In this document: positions 1-9,340 of the stretch, one piece after another | How the letters are laid out: every line of letters starts with the position of its first letter | Numbering within the stretch: the first letter of the stretch is position 1 | Source of the DNA: VRUE01 sp036379955 | GTDB taxonomy: Bacteria; Actinomycetota; Thermoleophilia; Solirubrobacterales; 70-9 | Assembly (NCBI GenBank): GCA_036379955.1 | Contig: DASVFR010000045.1 | Coordinates: 1 to 17,601 of the forward strand | Length of the DNA stretch: 17,601 nt | Direction: 5' to 3' | The notes under the pieces: generated by a model | The model's database searches: none | What the model was told of the DNA's origin: nothing | Seen by the model: the letters and a program-made list of their open reading frames with translations, nothing else | Position numbers and translations under genes: made by a program

Positions 1-31
1 CTAACTCACGGCACGTCAATAAAGTGGGCCG

Positions 32-523
32 ATGAGGGTTGGGTACCTGGGGCTCGGCTCCAACGTCGGCGACCGCGCGGGGCACCTGCGGGCGGGGATC
101 GAGCTGCTGGGTGAGAGCGGGGTGGAGGTCGAGGCGGTCTCCTCCGCCTACGAGACCGAGCCGGTCGGCGAGGTGCTCGACCAGCCCGACTTCCTCAACG
201 CCGCGATCCGCATTCGCACCGAGCTGGAGCCGGAGGCGCTGCTCGACGCCTGCAAGGAGGTCGAGGCCGCGCGAGGCCGCGCGCTGGACGCTCCCCGCCA
301 CAGCCCCCGCCCACTCGACGTCGACCTGCTCCTGCTCGGCGACCTCGAGCTGAGGACAGGCCGCCTCACTCTGCCGCACCCCGAGGTCACGAGCCGCCGC
401 TTCGTCCTCGCTCCGTTGCTGGAGTTGAATCCGGCATTGACCTTGCCCGACGGCACGCGTCTTGCCGATGCTCTTGAGACTCTCGGCCCTGGTCAACTCG
501 TCCAGAAGCTGGCCACGCTCTAA
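32..523 (+). CDS. folK: HPPK, folate pathway pyrophosphokinase
   Basis: 2-amino-4-hydroxy-6-hydroxymethyldihydropteridine diphosphokinase, 163 aa. It moves pyrophosphate from ATP to the pterin in the cytosol, the step before dihydropteroate synthase. Seen: an N-terminal YLGLGSNVGDR (residues 5-15), DQPDFLNA (50-57), the family signature PRPLDVDLLLLGD (92-104) with the two metal-binding Asp at 96 and 98, and LPHPE (114-118) followed by RRFVL. The usual RWGPR stretch reads RHSPR, so a conserved Trp is replaced by His. Length is normal for the family. The ATG at 32 places the LGSN motif correctly, although no strong ribosome site precedes it. Upstream folate genes (folP, folB) may lie outside the window. 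The stop codon abuts a palindromic terminator shared with the convergent gene. Confidence 0.95.
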   Translation: MRVGYLGLGSNVGDRAGHLRAGIELLGESGVEVEAVSSAYETEPVGEVLDQPDFLNAAIRIRTELEPEALLDACKEVEAARGRALDAPRHSPRPLDVDLLLLGDLELRTGRLTLPHPEVTSRRFVLAPLLELNPALTLPDGTRLADALETLGPGQLVQKLATL

Positions 524-619
524 CGGCGGTGCCGGGGCACTCCCGAACGGGCGGATACTCAAAACGGCGGGCGAATTAGCCCGCCGTTTGTCCGGGCGGG
601 AGTGCCCCGGCACCGCCGT
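523..619. repeat. Nested palindrome between convergent stop codons
   Basis: A perfect 22-bp inverted repeat has arms at 523-544 and 598-619. The left arm starts at the last base of the folK stop and the right arm ends beside the stop of the opposite-strand gene at 620-622. Partial pairing continues inward (548-552 with 590-594, including a G-T pair) toward a second, independent hairpin at 562-589. The whole gap can fold into one long stem with an apical stem-loop. It probably ends transcription from both sides. The arms are much longer than a terminator needs. Confidence 0.9.
562..589. terminator. Bidirectional intrinsic terminator hairpin
   Basis: An 11-bp perfect stem (562-572 with 579-589) encloses a 6-base loop, GAATTA. 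The stem is flanked by AAAA on the left and TTT on the right, so a short U-tract follows it on either strand. It sits midway between the convergent folK and GST-like genes. Confidence 0.8.
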
Positions 620-1375
620 CTAGGCAGCTGCCGCGCCGCTTCGCAGCGGCTGCATCCAGGCCGGCGGGAAGGCCGGCGGCGCGTCGCCCGCGTAGTCCGG
701 GATGACGCGCCGCGCGAATCGCCCGGCGGGGCGGGCGTCGATGATCGGGCGCAGATCCTGCATCGTCATCGCCAGCCGCAAGCTTGGCGCGATCTGGTAG
801 TCGGCGGCGTAGAGCCGCTCCCCGTCCAGGGCCCCAGACTCGATCCAGGCGTCGATGCGGTCGAGGAAGCCCGGCAGCTCCGCGAGACCGCGGCGAACGT
901 TCTCGTCGGTGGCTTTGTTGTAGTAAGCGGTTGCCGCCATGACCGGTCCCGCGGTGGCGACTGCCAGGCCCTTGGGGATGCCGAGCTTGGCGCCATCCAT
1001 GAACCCGCGCAGCGGCGCCTTGTCCTTGCGCAGGGTCCACCAGATCATCTGGCGGATCGGGTGCTGCAGCTCCTCGTCGCCGAAGCGCTCGGCCTCCTCG
1101 ACCGCACGGCGCTTCTCCGGGTCCTCGGGGAAGAGCGGCGGCTCGGGTCGCAGCCGGTCCAGCTCACGCGTGATCTCACGCGACCCCTGCACCTTGCGCC
1201 CGTCGATCACGATCGCCGGCACCGTCTGCCGCGGGAACCCGCGCAGGCGGACCACGACCTTCTGCATCACCGGGAAGAGGTCGGTTCGCTTGTACTCGAT
1301 GCCCTTTGCTCGCATCATCGCCTGCACGGCGGCGCCGGGATGCGAGCCGGGGATCGTGTAGAGCCGTACGTCCAC
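620..1375 (-). CDS. GST-like thioredoxin-fold protein
   Basis: 251 aa, resembling the glutathione S-transferase family: an N-terminal thioredoxin fold (about 1-75) and an all-helical C-terminal domain (about 90-240). Seen: the beta-strand start DVRLYTIPGSHPG, the cis-proline motif TVPAIVIDG (Pro at about 53), and QGSREI, which fits the position that binds the glutamyl group in GSTs. There is no CxxC and no cysteine at the expected N-terminal active site, so a glutaredoxin-type redox role is unlikely; the SHPG serine could be the catalytic residue. I chose the GTG at 1375 because the fold begins there; a TTG at 1417 would add 14 residues and overlap the coaX start. Most actinobacteria use mycothiol rather than glutathione, so the substrate is unknown. 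The gene diverges from coaX across only 41 bp. Confidence 0.75.
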   Translation of the reverse strand: MDVRLYTIPGSHPGAAVQAMMRAKGIEYKRTDLFPVMQKVVVRLRGFPRQTVPAIVIDGRKVQGSREITRELDRLRPEPPLFPEDPEKRRAVEEAERFGDEELQHPIRQMIWWTLRKDKAPLRGFMDGAKLGIPKGLAVATAGPVMAATAYYNKATDENVRRGLAELPGFLDRIDAWIESGALDGERLYAADYQIAPSLRLAMTMQDLRPIIDARPAGRFARRVIPDYAGDAPPAFPPAWMQPLRSGAAAA

Positions 1376-1416
1376 GGCGGCGATCCTAACCGTCGTCGGG
1401 AATAATCGCCGCAGCA

Positions 1417-2199
1417 ATGACTCTCCTCGCGGTCGACGTCGGCAACACCCAGACCCACCTCGGCGCCTTCGACGGCGAGCGCCTGGTCGAGCATTGGCGC
1501 TTTCAGACCCGCTCGGGCGCGACCGGGGACGAGCTTGCCGAGCGGATCGCTGGGCTCTTCTCGCTTTGCGAGATGTCGTTCGGTGAGGTGGACGCCGTCT
1601 GCGTCTCTTCTGTGGTGCCGCCGCTCGGGAGCCAATTCGAGCAGATGACGCAGCGGTACCTGAGCGCCGAATGCCTGACGATCGGTCCCGGCGTCAAGAC
1701 CGGGATGCCGATCCGGATCGAGAACCCGCTCGAGGTGGGCGCCGACCGCCTGGTCAACGCGATCGCCGCCTACGAGCGATTCGGCGAGGCTTGCATCTCC
1801 GTCGACTTCGGCACGGGCATCAACATCGACGTGGTCTCCGCCGACGGCGAGTACCTCGGCGGCGCGATCGGCCCCGGTCTCGCGCCTTCGCTCAGCGCCC
1901 TGATCGAACGGGCGGCCCGGATCACCAGGATCGACCTCGAAGAGCCACAGGAAGCCATCGGCCGCTCAACTCGGGCGGCGATCCATTCTGGCTTCATCTT
2001 TGGCTTCGCCGGGTTGATCGACGGCATCGTGCGGCGGATCGAAGAGGAGCTGCCGAACCCGCGGCTGCTCGCCACCGGCGGCTACGCCTCCACCGTCGTC
2101 CCCTTCACGGAGACGATCGACGAAGTCGACGACCTCCTTACCCTGAAGGGGCTGCGTTTGATCCATGAGCGAAACACCTCGACAGCCCCCCCTGACTGA
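1417..2199 (+). CDS. coaX: Type III pantothenate kinase
   Basis: 260 aa, normal length. It phosphorylates pantothenate, the first step of CoA synthesis. The type III enzymes belong to the ASKHA fold and are generally not inhibited by CoA. Seen: the phosphate-1 motif DVGNT (7-11), GADRLVNA (108-115) and the phosphate-2 region DFGTGINID (130-138), followed by GGAIGPGL. The usual form of the last motif is GTATTFD, so the ATT core is replaced here by GIN. The start follows from DVGNT lying at residue 7. AATAAT at 1401-1406 resembles a -10 box and would give a nearly leaderless transcript, but I see no good -35. The last 35 bp overlap the dus gene, which suggests translational coupling. Confidence 0.93.
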   Translation: MTLLAVDVGNTQTHLGAFDGERLVEHWRFQTRSGATGDELAERIAGLFSLCEMSFGEVDAVCVSSVVPPLGSQFEQMTQRYLSAECLTIGPGVKTGMPIRIENPLEVGADRLVNAIAAYERFGEACISVDFGTGINIDVVSADGEYLGGAIGPGLAPSLSALIERAARITRIDLEEPQEAIGRSTRAAIHSGFIFGFAGLIDGIVRRIEEELPNPRLLATGGYASTVVPFTETIDEVDDLLTLKGLRLIHERNTSTAPPD

Positions 2200-3166
2200 T
2201 CCCTTCCGGATCGCCGACGTCGAGGTTTCCAACCGCGTCCTGCTCGCCCCCCTGGCGGGGATCGGCAACTGGTTCGTGCGCCTGCAGGCGAAGCGCTACG
2301 GGGCAGGCCTGGCGGTCTCCGAGATGGTCTCCAGCTTCGGCTTGCACTACCGCAACGAGCGCACCCTGCGCGAGCTGATGCGGATCCACCCCGACGAGCA
2401 CCCGGTCTCGATCCAGCTCTTCGGCCACGATGCCGAGGTGATGCGCTCCGGCGCCGCGATCGCGGCCGAGGCCGGCGCCGACCTGATCGACATCAACATG
2501 GGCTGCCCGGTGCGCAAGGTGCGCAAGACCGGCGCCGGCGCCGAGCTGCTGCGGGACCCGGAGCTGGCGTTGGCGCTGGCTCGCGGCGCCGCCGAGGGCA
2601 GCGGATTGCCGGTGACCGTGAAGCTGCGCTCCGGCATCGAAGCGGGCGATCGGTCCGGCTTCGACCTCGCCGTGCGGCTCGCCGAGGAGGCGGGGGTCGC
2701 GGCGATCGCCTTCCACCCGCGGGCGGCGACGGTCGGCCACAAGGGCAGCCCCGACTACGCCCTCACCCGCGAGCTGGTCGAGCGGGTCGAGGTGCCGGTG
2801 ATCGTCTCCGGCGGGCTGGCGAGCGCCGGGGCCGCCCGCGCCGCCTACGAGGAGTCGGGCGCCGCCGCGGTGATGATCGCCCGCGGGGCCCTCGGCAACC
2901 CGTGGGTCTTCGAGGAGCTGACCGGGCGACGCAGCCGGCCGCCCGAGCGCGCCGAGGTCGTCGCCGAGCTGCTCTGGACGATCAACCGCGCCGAGGAGCA
3001 CCTCGGTGCCGATCGCGCCAATCGCTACCTGCGCAAGTTCTACCCCTGGTACGTCGAGCGGCTCGGCTCCGGTCCCGAGCTGACCGACGCCCTGCACCGC
3101 AGCGACGACCTGGACGGCGTCCGCCGCCTGGTCCGCGATCTGGCCGCTCCAGCACCCTCGCTATAA
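2165..3166 (+). CDS. dusB: tRNA-dihydrouridine synthase, DusB-like
   Basis: 333 aa. An FMN-dependent TIM-barrel enzyme that uses NADPH to reduce uridines in tRNA. Seen: LLAPLAGI near the start (26-33), the catalytic NMGCPVRKV (111-119, Cys114 as the general acid), TVKLRSG (151-157), AFHPRAATVGHKG (182-194) and the FMN-phosphate motif GALGNPWVF (241-249). The Cys motif and the GNPWVF ending fit DusB better than DusA or DusC, though the exact position modified is inferred. The usual AGITD near residue 33 reads AGIGN. It starts inside the end of coaX in another frame. Its stop codon overlaps a TATAAT sequence that may drive greA. Confidence 0.88.
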   Translation: MSETPRQPPLTDPFRIADVEVSNRVLLAPLAGIGNWFVRLQAKRYGAGLAVSEMVSSFGLHYRNERTLRELMRIHPDEHPVSIQLFGHDAEVMRSGAAIAAEAGADLIDINMGCPVRKVRKTGAGAELLRDPELALALARGAAEGSGLPVTVKLRSGIEAGDRSGFDLAVRLAEEAGVAAIAFHPRAATVGHKGSPDYALTRELVERVEVPVIVSGGLASAGAARAAYEESGAAAVMIARGALGNPWVFEELTGRRSRPPERAEVVAELLWTINRAEEHLGADRANRYLRKFYPWYVERLGSGPELTDALHRSDDLDGVRRLVRDLAAPAPSL

Positions 3167-3167
3167 T
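3162..3167 (+). promoter_or_regulatory. Possible -10 box upstream of greA
   Basis: A perfect TATAAT overlaps the dus stop codon, and greA starts 110 bp downstream. The best-spaced -35 candidate, TCTGGC at 3139-3144, is poor, so this rests on the -10 alone. The leader at 3168-3276 contains a run of six T at 3219-3224 after weakly paired sequence; I cannot call it a terminator. Confidence 0.35.
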
Positions 3168-3276
3168 CCCGCGACTTCCGGTCCTGGTGTGGTGACGCAA
3201 GCCGTCGCACCGTGGCCGTTTTTTGAGTTTTGGGAGCCGTTCAGCCGATCCAAATCGACAAGCGAGGTCAGGACCA

Positions 3277-3756
3277 GTGAGTCGCCAGTCCGTAATCACC
3301 CCCGAGGGTCTCGAGAAGCTCAAGGAGGAGATCGATCACCTCTCCACCGTGAAGCGGCGCGAGGTCGCCGAGCGGATCAAGGAGGCGCGCGAGTTCGGCG
3401 ACATCTCCGAGAACGCGGAGTACGACGATGCCAAGAACGAGCAGGCCCTACTCGAGCAGCGGATCGCGCAGCTCGAAGAGCGCCTGCGGCGGGCGACCGT
3501 GATCGACGAGAAAGACCTGGATACCAGCGAGGTCCAGTTCGGCTCGATCGTCCACGTCAAGGACCAGAAGACGGGCGACTCGCAGAAATTCCAGATCGTC
3601 GGCTCGACCGAGGCAGACCCGCTCGAGCACAAGCTCTCCAACGAGTCGCCGATCGGGAAAGCGCTGCTTGGCCACAAGCGCAACGACATCGTCACGGTCG
3701 AGGTCCCCAGGGGCCCGAAGAAGAAACTGAAGATCACCAAGATCGAGACCGCCTGA
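3277..3756 (+). CDS. greA: Transcript cleavage factor GreA
   Basis: 159 aa, the family's standard length. GreA enters the secondary channel of backtracked RNA polymerase and stimulates cleavage of the RNA 3' end. Seen: an N-terminal coiled coil (about 1-75) with the acidic tip DISENAEYDDAKNEQ, whose Asp and Glu hold the catalytic metal, then a C-terminal FKBP-like domain ending with SPIGKALLGHKRND and VTVEVP. The GTG at 3277 follows an AGG-rich stretch (GAGGTCAGG) and gives the standard N-terminus SRQSVITPEGLEKL. An in-frame ATG 54 bp upstream would add residues unlike any GreA. Its stop codon lies inside the left arm of the following palindromic repeat. Confidence 0.95.
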   Translation: MSRQSVITPEGLEKLKEEIDHLSTVKRREVAERIKEAREFGDISENAEYDDAKNEQALLEQRIAQLEERLRRATVIDEKDLDTSEVQFGSIVHVKDQKTGDSQKFQIVGSTEADPLEHKLSNESPIGKALLGHKRNDIVTVEVPRGPKKKLKITKIETA

Positions 3757-3878
3757 GAGCGCGGGAAAGCGGCGCATCTCGGGGTCATCGGCATCGGCCG
3801 CTCGCTCACGTACTGAAGTACGCTCGCTCGCGTCCTCAGCCTGCTTCCCCCGACCTGCTTGCTTTCCCGCACTCTCAG
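3753..3878. repeat. Palindromic repeat, copy A (greA-lysS)
   Basis: The outer arms at 3753-3770 and 3861-3878 pair at 17 of 18 positions, and the left arm includes the greA stop codon. Between them lies a core that begins GGCGCATCTCGG and ends CCGACCTGCTT (3771-3860). These core ends also occur in copy B at 13344-13414. An inner hairpin CGTACT-GA-AGTACG sits near the centre, flanked by direct CGCTCGCT repeats. The right arm ends 3 bp before the lysS start codon. It may act as a terminator or attenuator. I see no gene in it. Confidence 0.85.
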
Positions 3879-3881
3879 AAC

Positions 3882-5354
3882 GTGACTGAAAAACAAGAAA
3901 TTTCAGACGTTTTGCGCGATCGCCGTGAGAAGTTGGAACGTCTCAGGGAGGCCGGGATCGATCCCTTCCCGCCTGAGTTCGCGGAGAAGGAGGACGTCGC
4001 CGAGGTGCGGGCCGCGCACGAGGGGCTGGCGCCGGGGATCGAGACCGAGTCGCGTCACCGCGTGGCCGGCCGGATCGTCGGCCGCCGCGGTCACGGCAAG
4101 GCCTGCTTCCTCGACCTGCGCGACGGCAGCGGTCAGATCCAGCTGCACGCCCGCGAGGACCTGCTCGGCGAGGAGCCCTACCGGCTGCTCGTCGACCTTG
4201 ACCTCGGCGACATCGTCGGGGTCGAGGGCACCGCGCTGGCGACGCGGCGCGGGGGGGAGCTATCGCTGGCGATCGACCGCTGGCGGCTGCTCGCCAAGAG
4301 CCTGCGGCCCCCGCCCGACAAGTTCCACGGCCTCGAGGACGTCGAGACGCGCTACCGCAAGCGCGAGCTCGACCTGATCGCCAACGAGGAGAGCCGCCGG
4401 CTCTTCGCGCTGCGCGCCCGCACGGTCTCCGAGGTGCGCCGCTGGCTCGACGAGCGCGGCTTCGTCGAGGTCGAGACCCCGGTCCTGCAGCCGCTCTACG
4501 GCGGCGCCCTGGCCCGGCCCTTCACCACGCACCACAACGCGCTCGACCGCGACTTCTACCTGCGGATCGCGACCGAGCTCTACCTGAAGCGCCTCGTGGT
4601 CGGCGGGATCGACCGCGTCTACGAGCTCGGCAAGGACTTCCGCAACGAGGGGATCTCGCACAAGCACAACCCCGAGTTCACGATGCTCGAGTGGTACGAG
4701 GCCGGGGCCGACTACCGCCTCACCGCGCACCGGGTCGAGACGATGGTCGCCGAGGTCGCCGAGCGCGTCCTCGGCACGACCAAGGTGCAGCGCGGCGAGA
4801 CGACGATCGACTTTGCACCGCCCTGGCGGCGGATCGCACTGCGCGACGCGATCCGCGAGCGCAGCGGGATCGACGTCCTCGCGCACCCCACCCGCGAGGC
4901 CTTGGCGGAGGCGATGGGGACCGAGCCGGAGCCCGACGAGGGCTGGGGCAAGCTGGTCGACGGCCTGCTCTCGAGGTCGGTCGAGCCGGAGCTGGTGCAG
5001 CCGACTTTCATCCTCGACTACCCGGTCGAGCTCTCGCCCTTCGCCAAGTCCCACCGCGAGGAGGAGGGCCTGGTCGAGCGCTTCGAGGCGTTCGCCGGGG
5101 GGATGGAGATCGCCAACGGGTTCAGCGAGCTCAACGACCCCGACGAGCAGCGCCGCCGTTTCGAGCAGCAGGCCGAGGAGCTGGCCCGCGGCGACGAGGA
5201 GGCGCAGCCCTACGACGAGGACTTCGTCGAGGCGCTCGAACAGGGGATGCCACCGACCGGCGGCGTCGGCATCGGCATCGACCGCCTGGTGATGCTGCTG
5301 ACCGGCGCCAAGACCCTGCGCGAAGTCGTCCTCTACCCCGCGATGCGCACCTGA
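3882..5354 (+). CDS. lysS: Lysyl-tRNA synthetase, class II
   Basis: 490 aa, normal for bacterial LysRS-II. It charges tRNA-Lys in the cytosol. Domains: an N-terminal helix, an OB-fold anticodon-binding domain (about 55-140) and the class II catalytic core. Seen: motif 1 around GFVEVETPVLQ (193-203) followed by GGALARPFTTHHNALD, motif 2 with FRNEG (253-257) and HNPEFTMLEWYEA, and motif 3 GGVGIGIDRLVML (460-472). The reading frame stays open far upstream, through greA, but the conserved protein begins at the GTG at 3882. No Shine-Dalgarno is visible there, and the site lies directly after the palindromic repeat, so hairpin folding could affect initiation. Some actinobacteria carry a fused MprF-LysX; this protein has no membrane part and is a plain LysRS. 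Confidence 0.95.
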   Translation: MTEKQEISDVLRDRREKLERLREAGIDPFPPEFAEKEDVAEVRAAHEGLAPGIETESRHRVAGRIVGRRGHGKACFLDLRDGSGQIQLHAREDLLGEEPYRLLVDLDLGDIVGVEGTALATRRGGELSLAIDRWRLLAKSLRPPPDKFHGLEDVETRYRKRELDLIANEESRRLFALRARTVSEVRRWLDERGFVEVETPVLQPLYGGALARPFTTHHNALDRDFYLRIATELYLKRLVVGGIDRVYELGKDFRNEGISHKHNPEFTMLEWYEAGADYRLTAHRVETMVAEVAERVLGTTKVQRGETTIDFAPPWRRIALRDAIRERSGIDVLAHPTREALAEAMGTEPEPDEGWGKLVDGLLSRSVEPELVQPTFILDYPVELSPFAKSHREEEGLVERFEAFAGGMEIANGFSELNDPDEQRRRFEQQAEELARGDEEAQPYDEDFVEALEQGMPPTGGVGIGIDRLVMLLTGAKTLREVVLYPAMRT

Positions 5355-5360
5355 CCCGTC

Positions 5361-5409
5361 CTTCCGGTGCGCCTTTGCCTCGCCATGAGGAGATAAAGCG
5401 CACCGGAAG
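5361..5409 (+). terminator. Stem-loop after lysS
   Basis: A 12-bp perfect stem (5361-5372 with 5398-5409) extends inward through TTT/AAA and CCTC/GAGG pairs, with small bulges, to the loop GCCAT. It begins 7 bp after the lysS stop. No convincing U-tract follows, so it could be a 3'-end stabiliser rather than a true intrinsic terminator. Confidence 0.65.
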
Positions 5410-5572
5410 CCCGTTTGGTCGGTGGAAAGGCCGCTATGAGCGGAATTTTGCGGTCAAGGGCCGGTTGGGCGCTCTCGGTATCCTCTAAAGGAGCACATGG
5501 GCGCTTCCCGATGACCGAAGGGCGCCGCCGATACTTACTCAGCCGAAGCGAGTTGAGTGGATAGAGAGACTT
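5410..5572 (+). promoter_or_regulatory. clpC upstream region with two tiny ORFs
   Basis: No substantial gene. TATCCT at 5479-5484 is a possible -10, but no matching -35 is seen. AAAGGAG (5487-5493) precedes an ATG at 5497 that opens a 5-codon ORF. Its TGA stop overlaps the ATG of a 17-codon ORF (5511-5564), which ends 8 bp before the clpC TTG. This could be a coupled leader or chance. I found no complete HspR (CTTGAGT-N7-ACTCAAG) or ClgR-type operator. Confidence 0.3.
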
Positions 5573-8164
<2,592 letters not shown>

Positions 8165-8176
8165 AGCCTTCAGCCC

Positions 8177-9310
8177 GTGCGTGAGCCCGGCCGTACGGCC
8201 ATAGGAACCTGGAGCGGCGGGAGGTTCCTGCGCTTCGGAGAGGTCGTGGAGGAGGAGAGGCTCGAAGCGCTGTTGCGGCCGGGTGGGGGGATCGAGACCG
8301 TTCTGACTGCCGATGCGTATGGGCAGGGTGAGGCGGACTCCGTCCTTGGGCGGGCGCTGGCTGGCCTCGCGCGCGAGGACTACTGCCTGATCGGCGCGGT
8401 CGGGCACGACTTCTACGAGGGGGAGCGGGACGGGCCGCGGGGGTTTCCGCGCTTCACCGATCCGCGGCTGCGCGGGGAGGGCGAGTACGGCGACTACCTG
8501 CGAATGGCGACCGAGAGGAGCCTCGAGCGGATCGGGGTCGACTCCTTCGACCTGCTGCTGCTGCACAACCCAGACCGGATCGGCTACACCAGCGAGGCGG
8601 TTTGGGATGGGATGGCGGCGCTGCGCGAGGCCGGCCTGGCCGGTCAGATCGGGGTCGCCCCCGGGCCGGCCAACGGCTTCACCCTCGACATCATCGACTG
8701 CCTGGAGCGATTCGGCGAGCGGATCGACTGGGCGATGATCATCCTCAACCCGTTCGAGCCGTGGCCGGGCGAGCTCTGCCTAGAGGCGGCCTCGCGCCAC
8801 GACGTCCAGGTCATCACCCGCGTCGTCGACTACGGCGGCCTCTTCTGGGGGGACCTGACTCCGCAGGCTCAGCTGGCCGAGCACGACCACCGCTCCTTCC
8901 GCCCACCTGGCTGGATCGAGGCAGGACTGGAAAAGCTGGAGCGGCTTCAGCCCTTCGCCGAACGGGCCAAGCTCACCTTCATCCAACTCGCCTGCCAGTG
9001 GAATCTCGCCCACCCGGCGGTCGAGTGCGTCGTGCCAACCCTGATCCAAGAGCTGGGGGAATCGGCTTGCCCGATCGAGGCCAAGCGACTGGAGCTGGCG
9101 CATCTGCCCACCGAGCAGAGGCTCACCTCCGAGGACGTCGCCGCGATCCGCGCGATCGGCGACAACGCCAACTGCATGGCCCTGAAGGGCGCCAGCCCCG
9201 AACACGAGGGCGCCGAGCGGCCCGACCGCTGGCCGCTGACCGACGAGCTGACCGCCGTCGGTGGCCGCTGGGGGATCGACCCCAGGCGCGACCTCGTCGT
9301 TGCGCACTGA
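8177..9310 (+). CDS. Aldo/keto reductase family, atypical
   Basis: 377 aa TIM-barrel protein of the AKR superfamily, longer than the usual 300-340. Seen: TADAYGQGEADSVLG (44-58), carrying the catalytic-type Asp46 and Tyr48, then LLLLHNPD with His130. The strand that normally ends in the catalytic Lys (typically STKxG) reads LIGAVGHDF, putting Ala74 where Lys is expected, so the D-Y-K-H tetrad seems incomplete. The region after it, with many charged residues up to about 105, is unlike standard AKRs. TFIQLACQWNLAHPAVECVVPT fits the late barrel strand. The GTG lies 12 bp after the clpC stop, suggesting co-transcription. Substrate unknown. From memory, similar proteins with a GAVGHDFYEGER stretch occur in Thermoleophilia, so the loss may be a subfamily trait and not decay. 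Confidence 0.8.
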   Translation: MREPGRTAIGTWSGGRFLRFGEVVEEERLEALLRPGGGIETVLTADAYGQGEADSVLGRALAGLAREDYCLIGAVGHDFYEGERDGPRGFPRFTDPRLRGEGEYGDYLRMATERSLERIGVDSFDLLLLHNPDRIGYTSEAVWDGMAALREAGLAGQIGVAPGPANGFTLDIIDCLERFGERIDWAMIILNPFEPWPGELCLEAASRHDVQVITRVVDYGGLFWGDLTPQAQLAEHDHRSFRPPGWIEAGLEKLERLQPFAERAKLTFIQLACQWNLAHPAVECVVPTLIQELGESACPIEAKRLELAHLPTEQRLTSEDVAAIRAIGDNANCMALKGASPEHEGAERPDRWPLTDELTAVGGRWGIDPRRDLVVAH

Positions 9311-9340
9311 CGGCCGGATCGGTCGATAGCGTCGCGCCCC

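Noticed and set aside
11..19. GCACGTCAA near the window start, matching part of the ispD palindrome (13065-13073)
   Set aside because: Only 9 bp match and the left side is cut off by the window, so it cannot be called another copy.
3191..3224. Terminator between dus and greA ending in six T
   Set aside because: The best stem is 4 to 5 bp with bulges and ends about 7 bases before the T-run, so it is not supported.
3189..3881. A 721-aa reading frame joining the greA region to lysS
   Set aside because: The first 231 codons overlap greA in another frame and are Arg/Gly-rich noise; conserved LysRS sequence begins only at 3882. Open frames of this kind are common in GC-rich DNA.
5521..5572. HspR (HAIR) operator upstream of clpC
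   Set aside because: GAGTTGAGT resembles one half-site, but no second ACTCAAG half follows at the right distance.
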